Position numbers and translations under genes: made by a program. From Gnetum montanum (taxonomy: Eukaryota > Streptophyta > Gnetopsida > Gnetales > Gnetaceae), in the NCBI GenBank assembly GCA_015680685.1, contig MNCI01003654.1, positions 174,341 to 226,026 on the forward strand: a DNA stretch of 51,686 nt. The letters are read 5' to 3'. Below the pieces are notes generated by a model. It made no database searches, was not told where the DNA came from, and saw only the letters and a list, made by a program, of their open reading frames with translations. Within the stretch, counting starts at the first letter, position 1; every line of letters begins with the position of its first letter. Below are positions 10,658 to 23,020 of this stretch, piece after piece.

Positions 10658-11915
10658 ATACTCTTCCATTTTTCGTTAGGTCTACAAGGATATAATACAT
10701 CCTTAGCAATAGGATAAAACTCATAGCAGTAATCCAAGGGAATCAACAAATACCCTTGATGTCACACCCTTTGCATTCCCAATTGGTTCTCTATTCTTTT
10801 GTCTAGGCATAATGATCATAGGTTTATTCTTAATTTTATTATGAGAATAACATCATTAAGGCCATGGTAAGAACCTATTATTATTGGAATGGATGGATGG
10901 ATGTTGTGGTCTCACTATATAAGTAATTAGTTCCTTATGATTGATAATATAGAGAAATTTTCACCATATTGGAATGACAGCTTACCTTGTTTGATGTGTT
11001 TTATTGAAAATTGACAAAAATATATACAAGAAAAATGAAGACAAAATATGAAAAATTAGAAAAGATATCAATAATTAAAAAGATAAAAATAATGAAAGAT
11101 TATAAAAGAATTAAAAAAGGATTAAGAATTAAAAAAGTATAAAAGAATGAAAAGATATTAAAGAATGTAAAACTTGGTAATAAATGTAAAAAAGTATAAT
11201 AATAAATTATAAACAAAAAATAATTAGAAAAAAAAGTTGAAAAACCCTTATTAATTCCTAGATCAAGATCAGGTATATCTCCCTTGACTAAACTTATGGA
11301 TGAATGTTCAAAAAATGGACCCTAGATCCTTTGGATCATACACTCTAAGTTCTTCACTTACCATCTTTAGTGAATTAGTTTTTTGATTATCATCCTAGGT
11401 AATCTTGATGGTAATCAAATTTTGATCTTCTAAGGATTCATATCTTGTTAGAATAGATGGTCTTTTCATCTCAGAAGATCCAAATTTACTTCATTGTTTA
11501 TTCTTAAGTTCAAAATTGAAGTCCTTATTTCCTCTATCTGTTAGTATATGATTATGGTTTAATATGTTTGTTTGTGAGCTCTTAGTTGGACCATTTTCTT
11601 AGAATAGGAGTTAACAAGTGGGTTAGATGTTTCAATGCATGTTTTAGACAATTTTAGGTTCTCAGTTTTTGGCCATAGGCTGTCTTTTGGTTTAGTGGCC
11701 CATGTTTCTTTTCATACACACACTTTTATCTTGCTTCTGTTGTGTACTGATGTGAAGATTGTGTAGACATTTTAAAGTGTTAGTCCAAAACTGCATCCTT
11801 TGTTATCATCAATAATGCATGGAATTCTCTACTTGTATATGGATCCTTGCATGTCTACCATAGAGATTTATATAGATAAATTTCTCATTTTTAACTTAAC
11901 ATCTATTGTACTAAG

Positions 11916-12300
11916 TCATGCTCTTTCCATCATGATAGAAAATTCCTTGTCATTATTCTTTATGTCAATCACCAAAAAGTTTGCTGAATAGGACCATCCA
12001 TTAATAGTGGTCACCACATCTTTTATTTTTTCCAAAGAAATGGTGACAGATTGATCTTCAAGCTCTAACCTTATGTTATACTTCTTTAATGGTGGTAGGT
12101 TCCATGCCTTGTATGTTTCTTGAGATATCAAATTTACTTTGGGACTTGAGTCTAGGAGAGCCTTGCATGATGAATTTCTAGTTACTTGTAAATAAATCAA
12201 AGGAATTCATGGATCCATTCTTTTCTTGAGAAGTGTCCTTTCCTTAATCCAATTGGATACTATATCTATTAACATGATAATTTTAATCTCTTGATGTGAT
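11916..12300 (-). pseudogene. Aspartic protease remnant (PR) of element B
   Basis: Retropepsin-like domain. The frame 11916-12200 reads CKALLDSSPKVNLISQETYKAWNL, in which the active-site triad is recognisable as DSS (from DSG). It then keeps VVTTINGWSYSANFLVI and MERA. It aligns with PR of A (6507-6827) and D (43001-43189). The Gly of the DSG triad is lost, and the frame is interrupted soon after. The downstream part to about 11290 matches the tail of A and ends at the decayed G-rich tract. Confidence 0.7.
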
Positions 12301-12529
12301 TGTTGGAGAAGCAAGGTGTTTATAGGAGGATCCTTTATAGAATAAACTTTTCTTAATGAAGTTCTACCTCTACTAGCTCTTTCTATACTTGTCCTAACGA
12401 AAGGAAATTTCTTATATTTGCCCTTAGTATTCCAAGCATCATCTTCTATTTGTCATTCACTGCCCTTATTGATTTCCTCTTCTAAGGTTGTGATGGTAGT
12501 TCTCCTTACATGATGGGTGGTGAAGGGTT

Positions 12530-13783
12530 AGGAGGTTGACTTGATGAGCTAGTTGTTGGTAGATGCACATATGGATTAGAGTCCATCCTTGGAGGTGTTG
12601 GCCAGTGGTATTCAGGTGGATAGTACTGAGGAGTTTGCACCACTATGTTTCCTAGAGGAATCAGACATTGGACATAGTATCCATAAGGGTTAAGTTGTTG
12701 ACATAGATACTATTATCATGGTGGTGGCACTATCCACAATTGTGGTTTTTGCCATTGTTGATGATACTACTCTTGTGGCTACGAATAGGCTCCATTGTGG
12801 TAGTAAGATGGTTGGAAGGTTTGATGGTAGTTACCTTGAGCATAAGGTAACCATTTGGGCATTTGCTTCTTAATGAATCTTAGGTTTAGTGCATATTCCC
12901 CTATTTCTTGCAAATGTACCATGATAGGGTAGCACCCCCTAGGATGGTCATATTGGCACATAGTACAACTTTATTTTGCATTCAAGCTTGTACTTGAATA
13001 GTCTACCACTGAAGCTACCTTTCCTTTTCATCCAAAATCTCTTTTCTTTTTCTTTTTCTTGTCTCTACTAAAGCTTGCTTAGTTCTTTCCTTCATAATTT
13101 TTAGAGCTATTGCAAATTTTTCATCTATCAAATCCCACATTTTTTCTACCTTGGTTTCTATATTAGTAACAAATTTATGAATAGGTAGTGTGTTTTTCTA
13201 TATTACCTCTTCCAAGGTTTCTTTCTCTTGCTAATCATACACTTGTACATCTCTTTCCTAATAGATGGATCTCTATTATACTCTTCAATTGATTCTTGCT
13301 TCTTTAGTTCATATTCTTCCTTTGCCACTTGATTGATGAGCCTTTGAATATGATGAACAATCATATTAGATGATCTACCTTGGGCATAAACCCCAAGGGT
13401 TTCCCTGGTTTTGTTCCTTAGCCCATCTACAATGTGCCTAAGCTTCTCCCTTTGGGAAAATCCATTGCCTAGGCACATATGCAGAAGTGCATAGTAGCTG
13501 CCAATTGCTACATCAAGGGATTCATGGGTCCCTTGCTTACAATATTGGATCTACTTCCTTTAGTTCAATAGTTATGAGAAGGTTTGGTATTTATCACTAA
13601 AAAGTTCAAGCATGGTACTCCATCTTCTGATTAATTCAAGTTCCAATGATCTATACTAGCTTTCCACATCTTTGATAAGTGTCCTTGGGAATAACTTAAG
13701 TTTTTTCCATTCACTCTCTATATTTTGTAGGGCATAGGCATCATGGAGTGCTTAAAGGTGGTGCTTTGGATCTACTTTGTATT
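12530..13783 (-). pseudogene. gag remnant of element B (3' part)
   Basis: C-terminal capsid and nucleocapsid part. The segment 13203-13478 reads CLGNGFSQREKLRHIVDGL and then ETLGVYAQGR, the conserved Athila capsid motif. QRLINQVAKEEYELKKQES follows. The zinc-knuckle region at 12779-12961 gives CQYDHPRGCYP. The Pro/Tyr-rich linker (12530-12780) leads to PR. The N-terminal half is missing because the copia element entered at 13784. Confidence 0.7.
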
Positions 13784-14860
13784 TGTTAACCTTTTGGTAT
13801 GTCAAAACATGAGGAAAAATGGAGCACAAGGATGTTTGTGTGTTTGTGTGTTTATAGGACTTGGATTAAGATAAGAAGGCATGTGGAAGTTCAAGAACAT
13901 GAACAAGGAAAAAAGAGATCAAAACTCAAAAGGAATTTTTAGCATTGAAGAATTATTTTTAGAGAAGACATCGTGAATGAAACAACAAACGTCTACCATC
14001 AAGTGAAGATGACTCCAAGGAAAAGAAGACGTCTTGGCATAATTAAGAAACATAGGAGAAGACATCTTTGAAAAATAGTAGATGTCTTTCTATCTTTCTA
14101 GATAGAAATATGTCTTTCATAAAAAGAATATGTCTTTGCAGTATGAAGATCAATTGTAGAGACATCTCAGTCTTGAAGAAGGTGTCTTTCTAGAATGAAG
14201 GTCCATTATAGAAAGACATCTCTATCTTGGAGAAGATGTCTCTAGTACCATTAACTAGTTGTTGGATAAATTTTGAGGTGATTTTGAAAACATATTGGCT
14301 CTAAGAAGACTTCATTCTCATTGGAAAATGGACAAGAATTGTGTACTTTCATTATATTCATCAAGAAATCATTGTTTTTTCTCATTGTACAATCTTTTTT
14401 CTATTGTAATTGATCAAAGTGAGCTGCTCCTCAAAGTGTAAGGATCAACAAACTTAGTTGCATTCATTTCTTATGATTGTTTTTCTCTATTGTTTCCTTG
14501 TGGGGGTTGATGTGCTTCTTGTAAGAAGGCATCTTGCTTAAGCTTATTAGGATTATGCAAGATTGAGTGTTGGTGTAGTGCTACAACACTACAAAGTGTA
14601 GCTCAAGTTGTAAAGGTTGTGGGATCCTGGAAACCACATTCTAAGCTTGTTGGAACCTTGCTGAGTTGAGTGGATTCATAGTGTCAAATCACTTTGGAGT
14701 AGAGAAGGAACAAAGTCCAGAGATATGCTAGTGAACTATCCTCCAAGTGTGGACTTCCCAAGTTGGGAAACCATGTTAAATTTGTTGTGTGCTTTACTTC
14801 AAAGAAACTTTTAGTTGGAAAACTTATTCATCCTCCCCCTTCTAAGTTCAATGATCCTCA
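13784..14860 (+). repeat. 5' LTR of the copia element
   Basis: The left border is placed where homology with other gag copies stops (about 13770) and a TGTTAACC start follows at 13784. The right end ATCCTCA at 14860 lies two bases before the primer site. The upstream half (13960-14260) contains repeated GACATCT / AGATGTC words in both orientations, with two units of about 55 bp at 14155-14255. The exact left border is uncertain by about 10 bp. Confidence 0.7.
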
Positions 14861-14862
14861 AG

Positions 14863-14874
14863 TGGTATCAGAGC
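14863..14874 (+). other. Primer binding site (initiator tRNA-Met type)
   Basis: TGGTATCAGAGC, a perfect match to the usual plant copia primer site complementary to the 3' end of initiator tRNA-Met. It lies two bases after the LTR end, which confirms the LTR border and the plus orientation. Confidence 0.93.
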
Positions 14875-14912
14875 TTCGTACTCTTGTGTTTTGTATTAGT
14901 TTGCAAGAGTGA

Positions 14913-16640
14913 ATAATGGATGGGGCTATCAACACTAGACATACTTGGTCAAGGAGACTAATGCACTTTATCAACTACTATATCCAATTTCTGTATGACA
15001 TATGCCAAAAGGTAAATCCTTCATTTCATTCATTCCTTTCTAAAATAAATGTATCTACTCTTGCAAGTTAAATAGTGATCATGATTTTGAAGAAAGGTAT
15101 GGAATATTTTGTGATGATATTCTTTCTTTCCAAAATTTATGTATTAAAATAAAAGACTCTTTATATGTTAAGAAAATGAAAATTTAAGTTCTAGATGAGG
15201 AATGCTCTTATCTCAAAAAGGAAAACTCAAACCTTAGAATTGAGATTCAAAGACTAACAGATGTGCTTGAGTAGATGAACAATAACTCTATAGAAAAGTC
15301 CAAAGACCAAAAGTAGAATTTATCTAGAGTACATTACTACTCTTGATCTTTGTAAAAGCAACCTAGAATGGAAACCGTGTAGGTTTGGAAAAAGGAAGAA
15401 GGAAAGTATGAAAAGAACTTGATGCCTCAAATTGATCTTGCTAAGGAAAAAACTAGCATGTTGTTTATTGATAGTGGGTGTTCAAGGCACATGATAGGTG
15501 ACAAATCCTACTTTGCCCACTTCATGAAACAAAATTATAGAATAGTCACATTTGAAGATGATATGGAAACACCTATTATAGGTATTGGTATCATATGAGG
15601 TAAAGGTAGGGATTACCAACTATAAACAAAGTATTTTTTGATGGATTAAAACATAATATTATTAGTGTTAGTTAGCTTTGTGATTCAAATTTCAATGTTA
15701 CTTGTTCCAAAGAAAATTGTAGAATATAATATTTATCTATTGGAAATGTTGTGATAGAAGGAACTAGAAAAAGGAAAATGTCTAGGCTCAAAGACTTCAA
15801 TCTAAATACATGTGAAGCTTGCCATAAAGGAAAATAATCAAGGGTAAGATTTGGTAAGAAAAATTGTATTTCTATTGCTCGTCCCTTAGATCTACTTGAT
15901 ATGGATGTGGTTGGTCCAATTCAAACTCTTAGCTTGGAAAAGAAAATATATTTTTTGACCATCTTTGATGATTATTCTCACTTTACTTGGATTACATTTT
16001 TACATAATAAAGATGAGTTATTTGATCATTTTTTGAGAATTATTAATTAGATCTAGAAAGAAAAGGGATATGGTATTAAAGTGATTAGAAGTGACAATGG
16101 AGGTAAATTCAAAAATGCAAACTTTAAACAATTTTGTTAAATGAATGGCATTCTACAACAATTCTCTTCTGTAAGAACTCCTCAACAAAATGGTTTACCT
16201 AAAGAAAGAAACAAAATTCTAAATGAGATGGAAAGAACCATATTAAATGATTGAATTCTTTCTCATCACTTTTGGGTTGAAGCCATTAACCCTACTTTCT
16301 ATGTATCAAACAGAGTTTTGATAAGAAGATTCACTTCTAAAAATATTTATGATATATGGACTTGTAGAAAACCATTGGTAGCTTATTTTCATGTTTTTGG
16401 TTCAAAATGTTATATTCTAAATGATAAGGATAACTTGAAAAAGTTTGATGCAAAAACCAATGAAGGGTTTCTTAGGATATTCTCTAGTTAGTAGGGCATA
16501 TAGAGTGTTGAACAAAAGAACAAATACAATAGAGGAAATCATAAATGTTAAAATAGATGATCATGACATCATTTTCCCTCAACTTGATGATGAAGTTGTT
16601 TCCATTCAAAAATTTTCTAGCCCCACTCAATTATAAGATG
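14913..16640 (+). pseudogene. copia gag-pol remnant (gag C-terminus, PR, integrase)
   Basis: Degenerate copia polyprotein with many stops. A start at 14916 begins a very short gag; the stretch 15185-15275 has coiled-coil composition. The protease appears at about 15455-15600 as FIDSGCSRHMIGDKSYF, a typical copia active site. The integrase zinc region gives CEACHKGK at about 15811. The core shows LDLLDMDVVGPI, then IRSDNGGKF, then PQQNG, all typical of the copia DDE core. The last part (16445-16636) reads GYSLVSRAYRVLNKRTNTIEE, typical of the end of the integrase region. Gag is much shorter than usual, which suggests an internal deletion after the primer site. Confidence 0.8.
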
Positions 16641-16646
16641 ACAAGG

Positions 16647-17501
16647 TGATGAGCGGCAAGGTATCCCTACGCTCAACCATACGAATACGAGCATACACAC
16701 ATGATTCAGTCGAATTCCAAGGACTAAGTGCTTATGTGCCTTTATAGAACCCAGACGGGTTAGTCAATAATTGTCTTCTCAAGCTTACTTGTATAGCATG
16801 ATTGTATGCTTAAGTAAACTTGAGGTATATGATTTTTATATATTTTTATGTTTTATGTCCTAGTGCTACAAAGGGAGAAGTGAACTAATTAAGTAACCAC
16901 TTTAATTTAACTAATTGACTATGCTTTAAGCAGTCCTAACACCAACATCCATTTTCACTTGCTGTCCACATCTTGAGCCAGTGCAACACTACTGGGATTA
17001 CCAAATTCTAATTGTTATTGGGTTACCAAGTGTTCCATGCATGCTCAAAGTGGTCGTACTGAGTGTGCTTACTTGGGAGAGTTAACAAGGTGAGAGAGAG
17101 AACATTAATTAACTAAGGAAAGCATTAAATAACTGTAAATAACATTAAATAAGCTATTCTAAATCCTACAAAGTTTATCATAAAGTTCTTCTTTATTTTC
17201 TGCCACAAGGTGTGCTCAGTAACACAATGCTCGAATAAGGATCCGTTTGCTTTATGACTCCTACTGTGGGCACTCAAAAATAATTCTAACTTTGAGAAGG
17301 GAAAAAGGCAAGAGTTTGGGTAAGGGACTAAGATTAATGAACTAACTATTTTTCTATTTCCAAACCAAGTGCTTTTACCTCTTATTTATAGGTGATAAGA
17401 TAGGGCCTGATATCGGATATTCGATATTGCTTGGAAGGCTCCAATATCGCGTACGTGATATTGCGGATGCAATATCGTACCTCTGATATCACGGCTCATC
17501 A
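16647..17501 (-). repeat. 3' LTR of element E
   Basis: LTR of 855 bp, TGATGAGCGG to GGCTCATCA on the plus strand. The sense TATA box is at about 17386-17397 (CCTATAAATAAG). U3 (17405-17501) contains an array of GATATC/AATATC palindromes, including AATATCGCGTACGTGATATT at 17445-17464, a near copy of the 20-bp palindrome in element C. A short GA-rich run lies just beyond at about 17715-17745. Confidence 0.85.
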
Positions 17502-17516
17502 TACTCCCATGACTAA
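17502..17516 (-). other. Polypurine tract of element E
   Basis: The sense sequence is ATTTAGTCATGGGAGTA, abutting the LTR. One G of the usual five is changed. Confidence 0.75.
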
Positions 17517-19371
17517 ATGAAAACTCAACCTTGAGTTCCTTACAAAATATTGGGAAGGTATGGGATTATTGACTGAATAAGAATTGACAGCAATAGGGAA
17601 TAACAGACTCAAAGTTCCCAATGAACAGATCGACAAACATATTACAACATTGGTGTTCATGCCCTTTGTGGTGAACACTATACATAGATGAAATCCAAAC
17701 CCTCATTCGAAAGCTTGAAGAGAAAGAGAGAGAGAGAAAAGAAAATGAGGTGTGTTGTTGTCGATGTTAGAAATGTGCACTCCGTTGTTCATCCATAGCC
17801 ACATGACCAAACTTTTTTCTTACGTAAATTCTCTAGCTCCGTTCCAAGCCGTGTGCTTCCTCCTATCCTAGTCCATTATTCATGTAATCATAATTTGCAT
17901 AGACAACACATTCATAAATCAACAAGGATAGATAAGCCATAATGCAGTTGATACCTTGCCTCAATATAAGTGCATTGGCTGGGTTGTGGATATGGCAGAT
18001 ACTAGGTTAGAGGTTTTTAACTGATAACTATCCAAGGCATAGGGGTGAGATAGGTGATTGAATGGAAAAATTTGTGACAAGGCCCCCATGACTAAGAGAA
18101 AACCTCCAGTAGAAATAGGGTGGAATAATTGAAGGAATAATGAAGATGAGGGGAAAAACAATGGTGAAGCCAATAAGATGGATGTCATGGATGGGGATGA
18201 AACAAGAAATGATTGATTTCAAAGAATGTTTAAGGGAAAGAACTTAACAATTTTGTAAAAAAGGAATGCCAGTGGGTCCTCCCCAAAGTAGGCTCATACC
18301 TTTTATGCCTTGACAAATCCACAAACCAAAGAGTCCATAGGCTCTTGGAATGACACATGGAAACAAAGGTTAAGAACTTACCCACAAGAGTTTACCGAAG
18401 ACTAGCAATGCGTCAACCAAGACATAGACTAATCATAAAATTGGAAATGAGGTGGAATATGGAAAGAAATATGGAAGGGGAGGAGGAAATGGAATTGAAT
18501 CCCAAGAGCAAGGTTGTGTAAAGTCCCTTATGTATTATGTGGTTAAGCTGACTGAATAAAATTCATCCCAAGTTTGGACTCACCAATCGCATCCAGTGAC
18601 CTTGCATCAACACATTTGACCAACCCATCCTCATGAAGCAACAAGAATGCATCCATTGAGTCACCATCATTCCAAGGAGGAAAGATAGGAAAGTAGGAAG
18701 CGAGAAAGGGCTTTAGGTAGAGGGAATGTTCAGGCATGGGTAACATGTCTTTCTAGTGTTTGCAACCCATGTTTCTTTATTATGTCTAAGGGGTGTGCTT
18801 TGAATTTCCACTATTTTTTTTCTATTTTTTTGTGTAAGAACCACACCATGCAAAGAATTATTTAGATTCATTCAACTTCCTAATATTTGGTCAATAGTGG
18901 AATGGCAAAAAACCCATGAAAAACATCCAAGTACCTAAGAGAATAGCTAGCACAAATGTGTCAAATCCCCTTGAAGTCACATCCTTTTCAACCATTGAGT
19001 CCTTCCTTAGTTTGAAGAATACCAAGTCACCAATTTATTAATAATTTTATTTAGAAAAAGGGATAGTATAGTTCCAAAGCCAAAGGAGACCACAATGTTG
19101 AATGGATGAATGGACGATGTGGACTCATTGCTTATTTTATCAAAAGAACCATATCTTAGTGTCAACATCAAAAGTCAAAGGTAAAAACCAAAAATTACCA
19201 ATCCACATTATTATAGTCCAACCCACCAGCATAAGAACTTATTATATGATGAATGAAAGTAAATCAAACAAAGAAATAGTAAGAATGTAAATGATGGTGT
19301 AAAATAAAAATAAGTAAAATTGAAAATAAGTGTAAAACAAAAATACAAAAGGAATTGAGGACTTCAAATGG
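17517..19371 (-). other. 3' untranslated region of element E
   Basis: Non-coding stretch between IN and LTR. It holds the second G-rich tract (18081-18095, sense CTTAGTCATGGGGGCC), the shared AAGTGGGTCC-type motif at about 18255, the conserved GGGTAACATGTCTTTCTAGT at 18738, and a T-rich tract in sense at 19240-19350. Unlike A and C, I find no ORF3 and no clear GATATC palindrome module upstream of the second tract. Short ORFs in this stretch are not credible genes. Confidence 0.65.
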
Positions 19372-20620
19372 TTAGCATTGGTGGCCATCTCCCCCATGAC
19401 TGAGTTGGAGGGAGGAGATCCGAAATAGCGAGCAAGGTTGTCCACCAATAGAGGTAGTATGGATACTGGCTATTCTAGGCTCATGGAAAGGTTTGGTTTG
19501 TTGGATGTTGACCAACAATTTCTTATCAGGGCTCTCAAGTTTGTAAATCATCATGGTTCCTAAAGGAAAATTTGCATGAATAATATAAGGTCCTTCCCAT
19601 AGTGTTTGAAATTTAGGATGTTGTGGCACGTGTGTGGGGTTCCAATAAAGAACCTTATCTCCCAGTTGGTATTGAACTTTTCTAATTTTTAGGTCATGAT
19701 ATTGTTTATTGAAAGCCTTGTGCAATTCATTAACTGATAGGGTGACTAATCAGTTCTCATCTAGCAGGTTCAGGTTCATTAACCATTCTTTTTGTGCTAG
19801 ATTAAGGTCAAGGTTGAGATCACATGTTGTAGATAGTGTACGGAGTTTTTCTTGAATAGGAAGCATTGGGAGTTTTCTGTATACTAACTCATAGGGAGAG
19901 TAGCCTATAGGAAGTTTCCATGTGGAGCGGTATGCCCAAAGAGCATCATTTAATTTGGTGCTCCAATCTCGCCTATATTTGCTAATGATTGTTATCAATA
20001 TTTTTGTAATCTTCCTATTGGTTACTTTAGCGTGACCATTGGCTTGAGAGTGCTATGGTGTAGTCAGTTTGTGTTCAACTCCTACGTGTTGCATCAATTT
20101 TTGAAAGGTCACACCTGTAAAATGTGTACCATTGTCAGAAATAAGTGCACAAGGCATGCAAAACCTGTTAACGATTTGTTGTTGAATAAATTGTGTAGTG
20201 GTAGATGATGTACAATCTATAACAGCAACTACTTTTGCCCATTTTGTGAAATAGTCAACCACAATAACAATGTAGGCTTTTCCATTGGACATTGGTGTAA
20301 TAGGCTCCATAAAATCAATTCCCCATATGTTGAAGGGTTCTAAAGGTTGAATCCATTATTGCGGACCCTTCATCCTAGTAGTCATTCTCCCATCACGGTG
20401 GTAGTGCTCACAAGATTGGATGAAATCATGAGTGTCCTAGAACAATGTAGGCTAGTAATATCCTACAAGCAAGATTTTAATGGTTGTTCATCTCCTAGCA
20501 TAATGAACCCTACAAAGGCTTTCATGTGCATCTTGGAGAACTCTTAATTGATCTACATTGGGAACACACTATCGAACCAAGCCATCGGGACATACCTTAT
20601 AAAGGTGTCCATTGATTTTC
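19372..20620 (-). pseudogene. Integrase (IN) of element E, stop-ridden
   Basis: Ty3/gypsy-type integrase, the C-terminal part of pol. The zinc region (about 20400-20590) gives SCEHYHRDG, where the second Cys of the usual SCxxCQ is Tyr. The catalytic core shows FNIWGIDFMEPI (first Asp), VDYFTKWAKVVAV, then ALISDNGTHF (second Asp). The third acidic residue, expected in the QANGxAEVTN motif, is Lys (QANGHAKVTN). The C-terminal part has WKLPIGYSPYELVY and a GPYIIHANFP region. No chromodomain is seen, as is usual for Athila. The first G-rich tract (19387-19400) lies at the 3' end of this frame. Confidence 0.85.
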
Positions 20621-21400
20621 ATGAAATATTTGGCTTGATAAAGAAACTACTATTTTTTAGTGTCTAATTCTTGTGGTGTTTGTTGTGTAAGGAGATAGGT
20701 AGGAATGCTACTATACCAATTTTTTTTCATGGTTAATTGATTATTTACTACACCTGCAAAGAGCTATTTATCAGGAAAGCAATTAGAAAGTGAATATTCA
20801 TCCTTTTCATTGTTCCATCTTAATGAAGATAAATGATCAGCAACAATGTTCTTGGTGCCTTTACGATCAATCATTGTAAGATTGAACTCTTGTAAGATTA
20901 TGAGCCATCGTATGATGCAAGGGCTCATTGTTGGTTTATTTATTAGGAATCGAATTTCATTATGGTTTGTGTGTAAAAATACCTTATAGCCCAATACATA
21001 GTGCTTGAACTTATCTAGTGCAAACACCACAACCATTAATTTCTTTTCCATTGTGGTGTAGTTGAGTTGTGCACTAGCAATACTCCTACTTGCATAGTGG
21101 ATGTAATAAGGATGTTTTTGGTCATTTAACTATGTAAGTACAACTCCTAGAGCATAGTTGGATGCGTCAGTCATGATGTGGAATGGTTTGGACCAATTAG
21201 GGGCTTGTAGAATAGGTGTTTCTACAAGCTTTTGTTTTAAAGCTTGAAAAGCTAACTCACATTCTTTGGTCCATTCGAAAGGTACGTCCTTTTTTGTTAG
21301 TTCAACCAATGGTTTTGAAACTCTTGAAAATTTTTCTATGAATTTTCTATAATAGCCAGTGTGTCCAAGGAATGATTGGATGTCTTTTACCATTTTAGGT
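20620..21400 (-). pseudogene. RNase H region of element E
   Basis: Follows RT in the same frame. It begins with the connection motif IQSFLGHTGYYRKFIEKFS and then LTKKDVPFEWTKECELAF. The RNase H core shows MTDASNYALGVVLT (first Asp), EKKLMVVVFALDKFKHY (Glu), then HTNHNEIRFL, where the expected TDH has become TNH, and ADHLSSL. Loss of the catalytic Asp is a G-to-A change in sense, the same type as the Cys-to-Tyr and Glu-to-Lys changes in IN. Confidence 0.82.
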
Positions 21401-21414
21401 TGGCATGTGATTCC

Positions 21415-22323
21415 TTAGATGAATTTGATGTTTTTGGGGTCTACCTCTATCCCTATTTGTAAAATATTATGCCCTAATACTACATCTTCTTGGACCATTA
21501 AATGGATTTTTTGCCAATTAAGCCTTAAATTGGTTTCAACACACTGCTTTAGTACTTGCTCTAATTGGTCCAAGGCTTGATCAAGATTCGCTTCGTAGGT
21601 GGAGAAGTCATCCATGAAGACCTCCACACCATTTCCTATTTGCTACTGAAAGATACTTAGAACCAAACATTGAAACATTGCAGGAGCATTGCACAAGACA
21701 AACAACATCTGTTTGTATGAAAATTTCCCCCAAGGATTTGTGATCGCGGTCTTGGCTTGTTCTTTTGATGCTATTTGAATTTGGTTGTATCCACTGTATC
21801 CATCTAGAAAACTATAGTAGCAATGCCCTATAATGGTGTCTAAGACCTGGTTGACGAATGGTAACAAAAAGTGATCTTTGAATGTTGCCATGTTTATTAG
21901 CCTAAAGTCTATACACACCCTCCATTTACCTCTCTTTTTGGACATATTAACTAATGGACTAGCCCATTCGCTATTAGCAATGGGGTAGATGAAGCCAACT
22001 TTTAGAAGTTCAATTTCTTCTTTAATCACTTGCTTCAGCTTTGGGTTCAATCACCTCTACGGTTGTCATCGAGGCTTCATAGAGGGGTTAGTGTAAATCC
22101 TATGTTGGGATATCCTAGGGTCTATTCCAGTTAATTTGGGATATGACCAAGCAAAGGATTTTGACCATTTGTTTATCATTTTCAGCAGTCTCTCTTTTTG
22201 TTGAGGAGTGAGCCTAGCATTAATAATCACTGATTTTTCATTTTTGAGAAATGTGTACTCCATACTGGTGGGTAGCGATTTTAACTCCAGGGGCTCTTTC
22301 TTAAAATTATTAGGGATTTCCAA
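21415..22323 (-). pseudogene. Reverse transcriptase (RT) of element E
   Basis: Athila-type RT. The upstream part shows LTPQQKERLLKMINKW and FAWSYPKLTGIDP. The palm has VIKEEIELLKVGFIYPI, SEWASPL, KWRVCIDFRLINMATFKDHF, YSFLDGYSGYNQIQIA (first catalytic Asp) and FVLCNAPAMFQ. The active-site motif is FMDD (VFMDDFSTYEAN, about 21600-21625), a normal variant of YxDD. The segments at 22323, 22050 and 21627 are in one frame, separated by stops only. The catalytic Asp residues are intact, but the stops make it inactive. Confidence 0.88.
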
Positions 22324-22584
22324 CTTCCCCCAGTTGATATTTTTAATGTCGAGACTTGGAAGTTGGTGATGGGCTTACTCTAATGTGTCTATGTTATTGA
22401 TGTAAGTGCAAGTCAAATCCTCAATTGGTTCCATGCATATAGTTGAGTTGCTCTCTTGGTCAGCTGTTAGCCACTGGGTGTCTTCCTATCTTGTGGCTGC
22501 TACATATAGGCATCTTTGTATGTTAGTTACTTGTGCACACTGGTTGCATGTAGGCAATGTTAAATGTTGTACAAACTAGGACTT

Positions 22585-23020
22585 CTACACGCAACTACAC
22601 CTTGTGTCGCTGTATGCGATGCATGAAACTTTCTTCTTCTCGATCTTTCCAAACATATTTTCCTTTGATATCTCTAGGGAAAGATCACATATTCCTAGGT
22701 GTGTGTCGATTGTGCTTAGCCATGCTCTTTCCATTATTATTGGGAAGTTCCCCTTATAATCATTGACTTGAATCACTAGGAAATTAGCTAGATACAACCA
22801 TCCACAAACAGTGGTAACAATGTCCTCTACTAGTCCTAATGGGATAGTGATGGACTGGTCAGCCAGCTCTAAATGAATGTTACTCTTTTTTAGTGGAGGT
22901 AGGTTCTAGGCTTTGTACATTTCTTGAGAGATTAAGTTGATCCCAAAACCTGAATCTAAAAGAGCTTTGCATAGGTCATTCCTAGCAATTTGTAAATATA
23001 TAAGAGGACTCCTAAGATCG
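22585..23020 (-). pseudogene. Aspartic protease remnant (PR) of element E
   Basis: Retropepsin-like region between the gag linker and RT. The frame 22585-22797 keeps LANFLVIQVNDYKG, then MERAWLSTIDTHLGICDLSL, matching the protease of A, B and D. The upstream part (22800-23020), which should carry the active site, is interrupted by stops. The stretch 22324-22584 between PR and RT aligns with A (about 6300-6460) and B (about 11620-11760), which fixes where the RT-less elements diverge. Confidence 0.7.

Larger units (their letters stand above)
10519..13783 (-). mobile_element. Element B (Athila-type), right part
   Basis: Continuation of element B beyond the insertion of A. In sense it holds the 3' half of gag, PR, a short tail, a decayed first G-rich tract (11277-11294), the T-rich tract and UTR. 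The segment 10519-11040 aligns with the reverse complement of 46680-47115 in element D. As in A, there is no RT or IN between PR and the G-rich tract. The gag is broken at 13783 by the copia LTR; its N-terminal part and 5' LTR do not reappear in the window. Confidence 0.8.
13784..16646 (+). mobile_element. Ty1/copia-type retrotransposon, 5' part
   Basis: Plus-strand copia element inserted in the gag of B. It has a 5' LTR (13784-14860), a perfect initiator-Met primer site (14863-14874), a shortened gag, a protease and an integrase. Sequence typical of the end of the integrase region (16445-16636) is followed at once by the LTR of element E. The RT, RNase H and 3' LTR are not found in the window, so the element is split by E and its remainder is lost or lies outside. 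Confidence 0.85.

Noticed and set aside
16180-16215. Loss of the catalytic Glu in the copia integrase (PQQNGLPKERNK)
   Set aside because: The local alignment can be shifted by one codon and keep a Glu, so the loss cannot be claimed.
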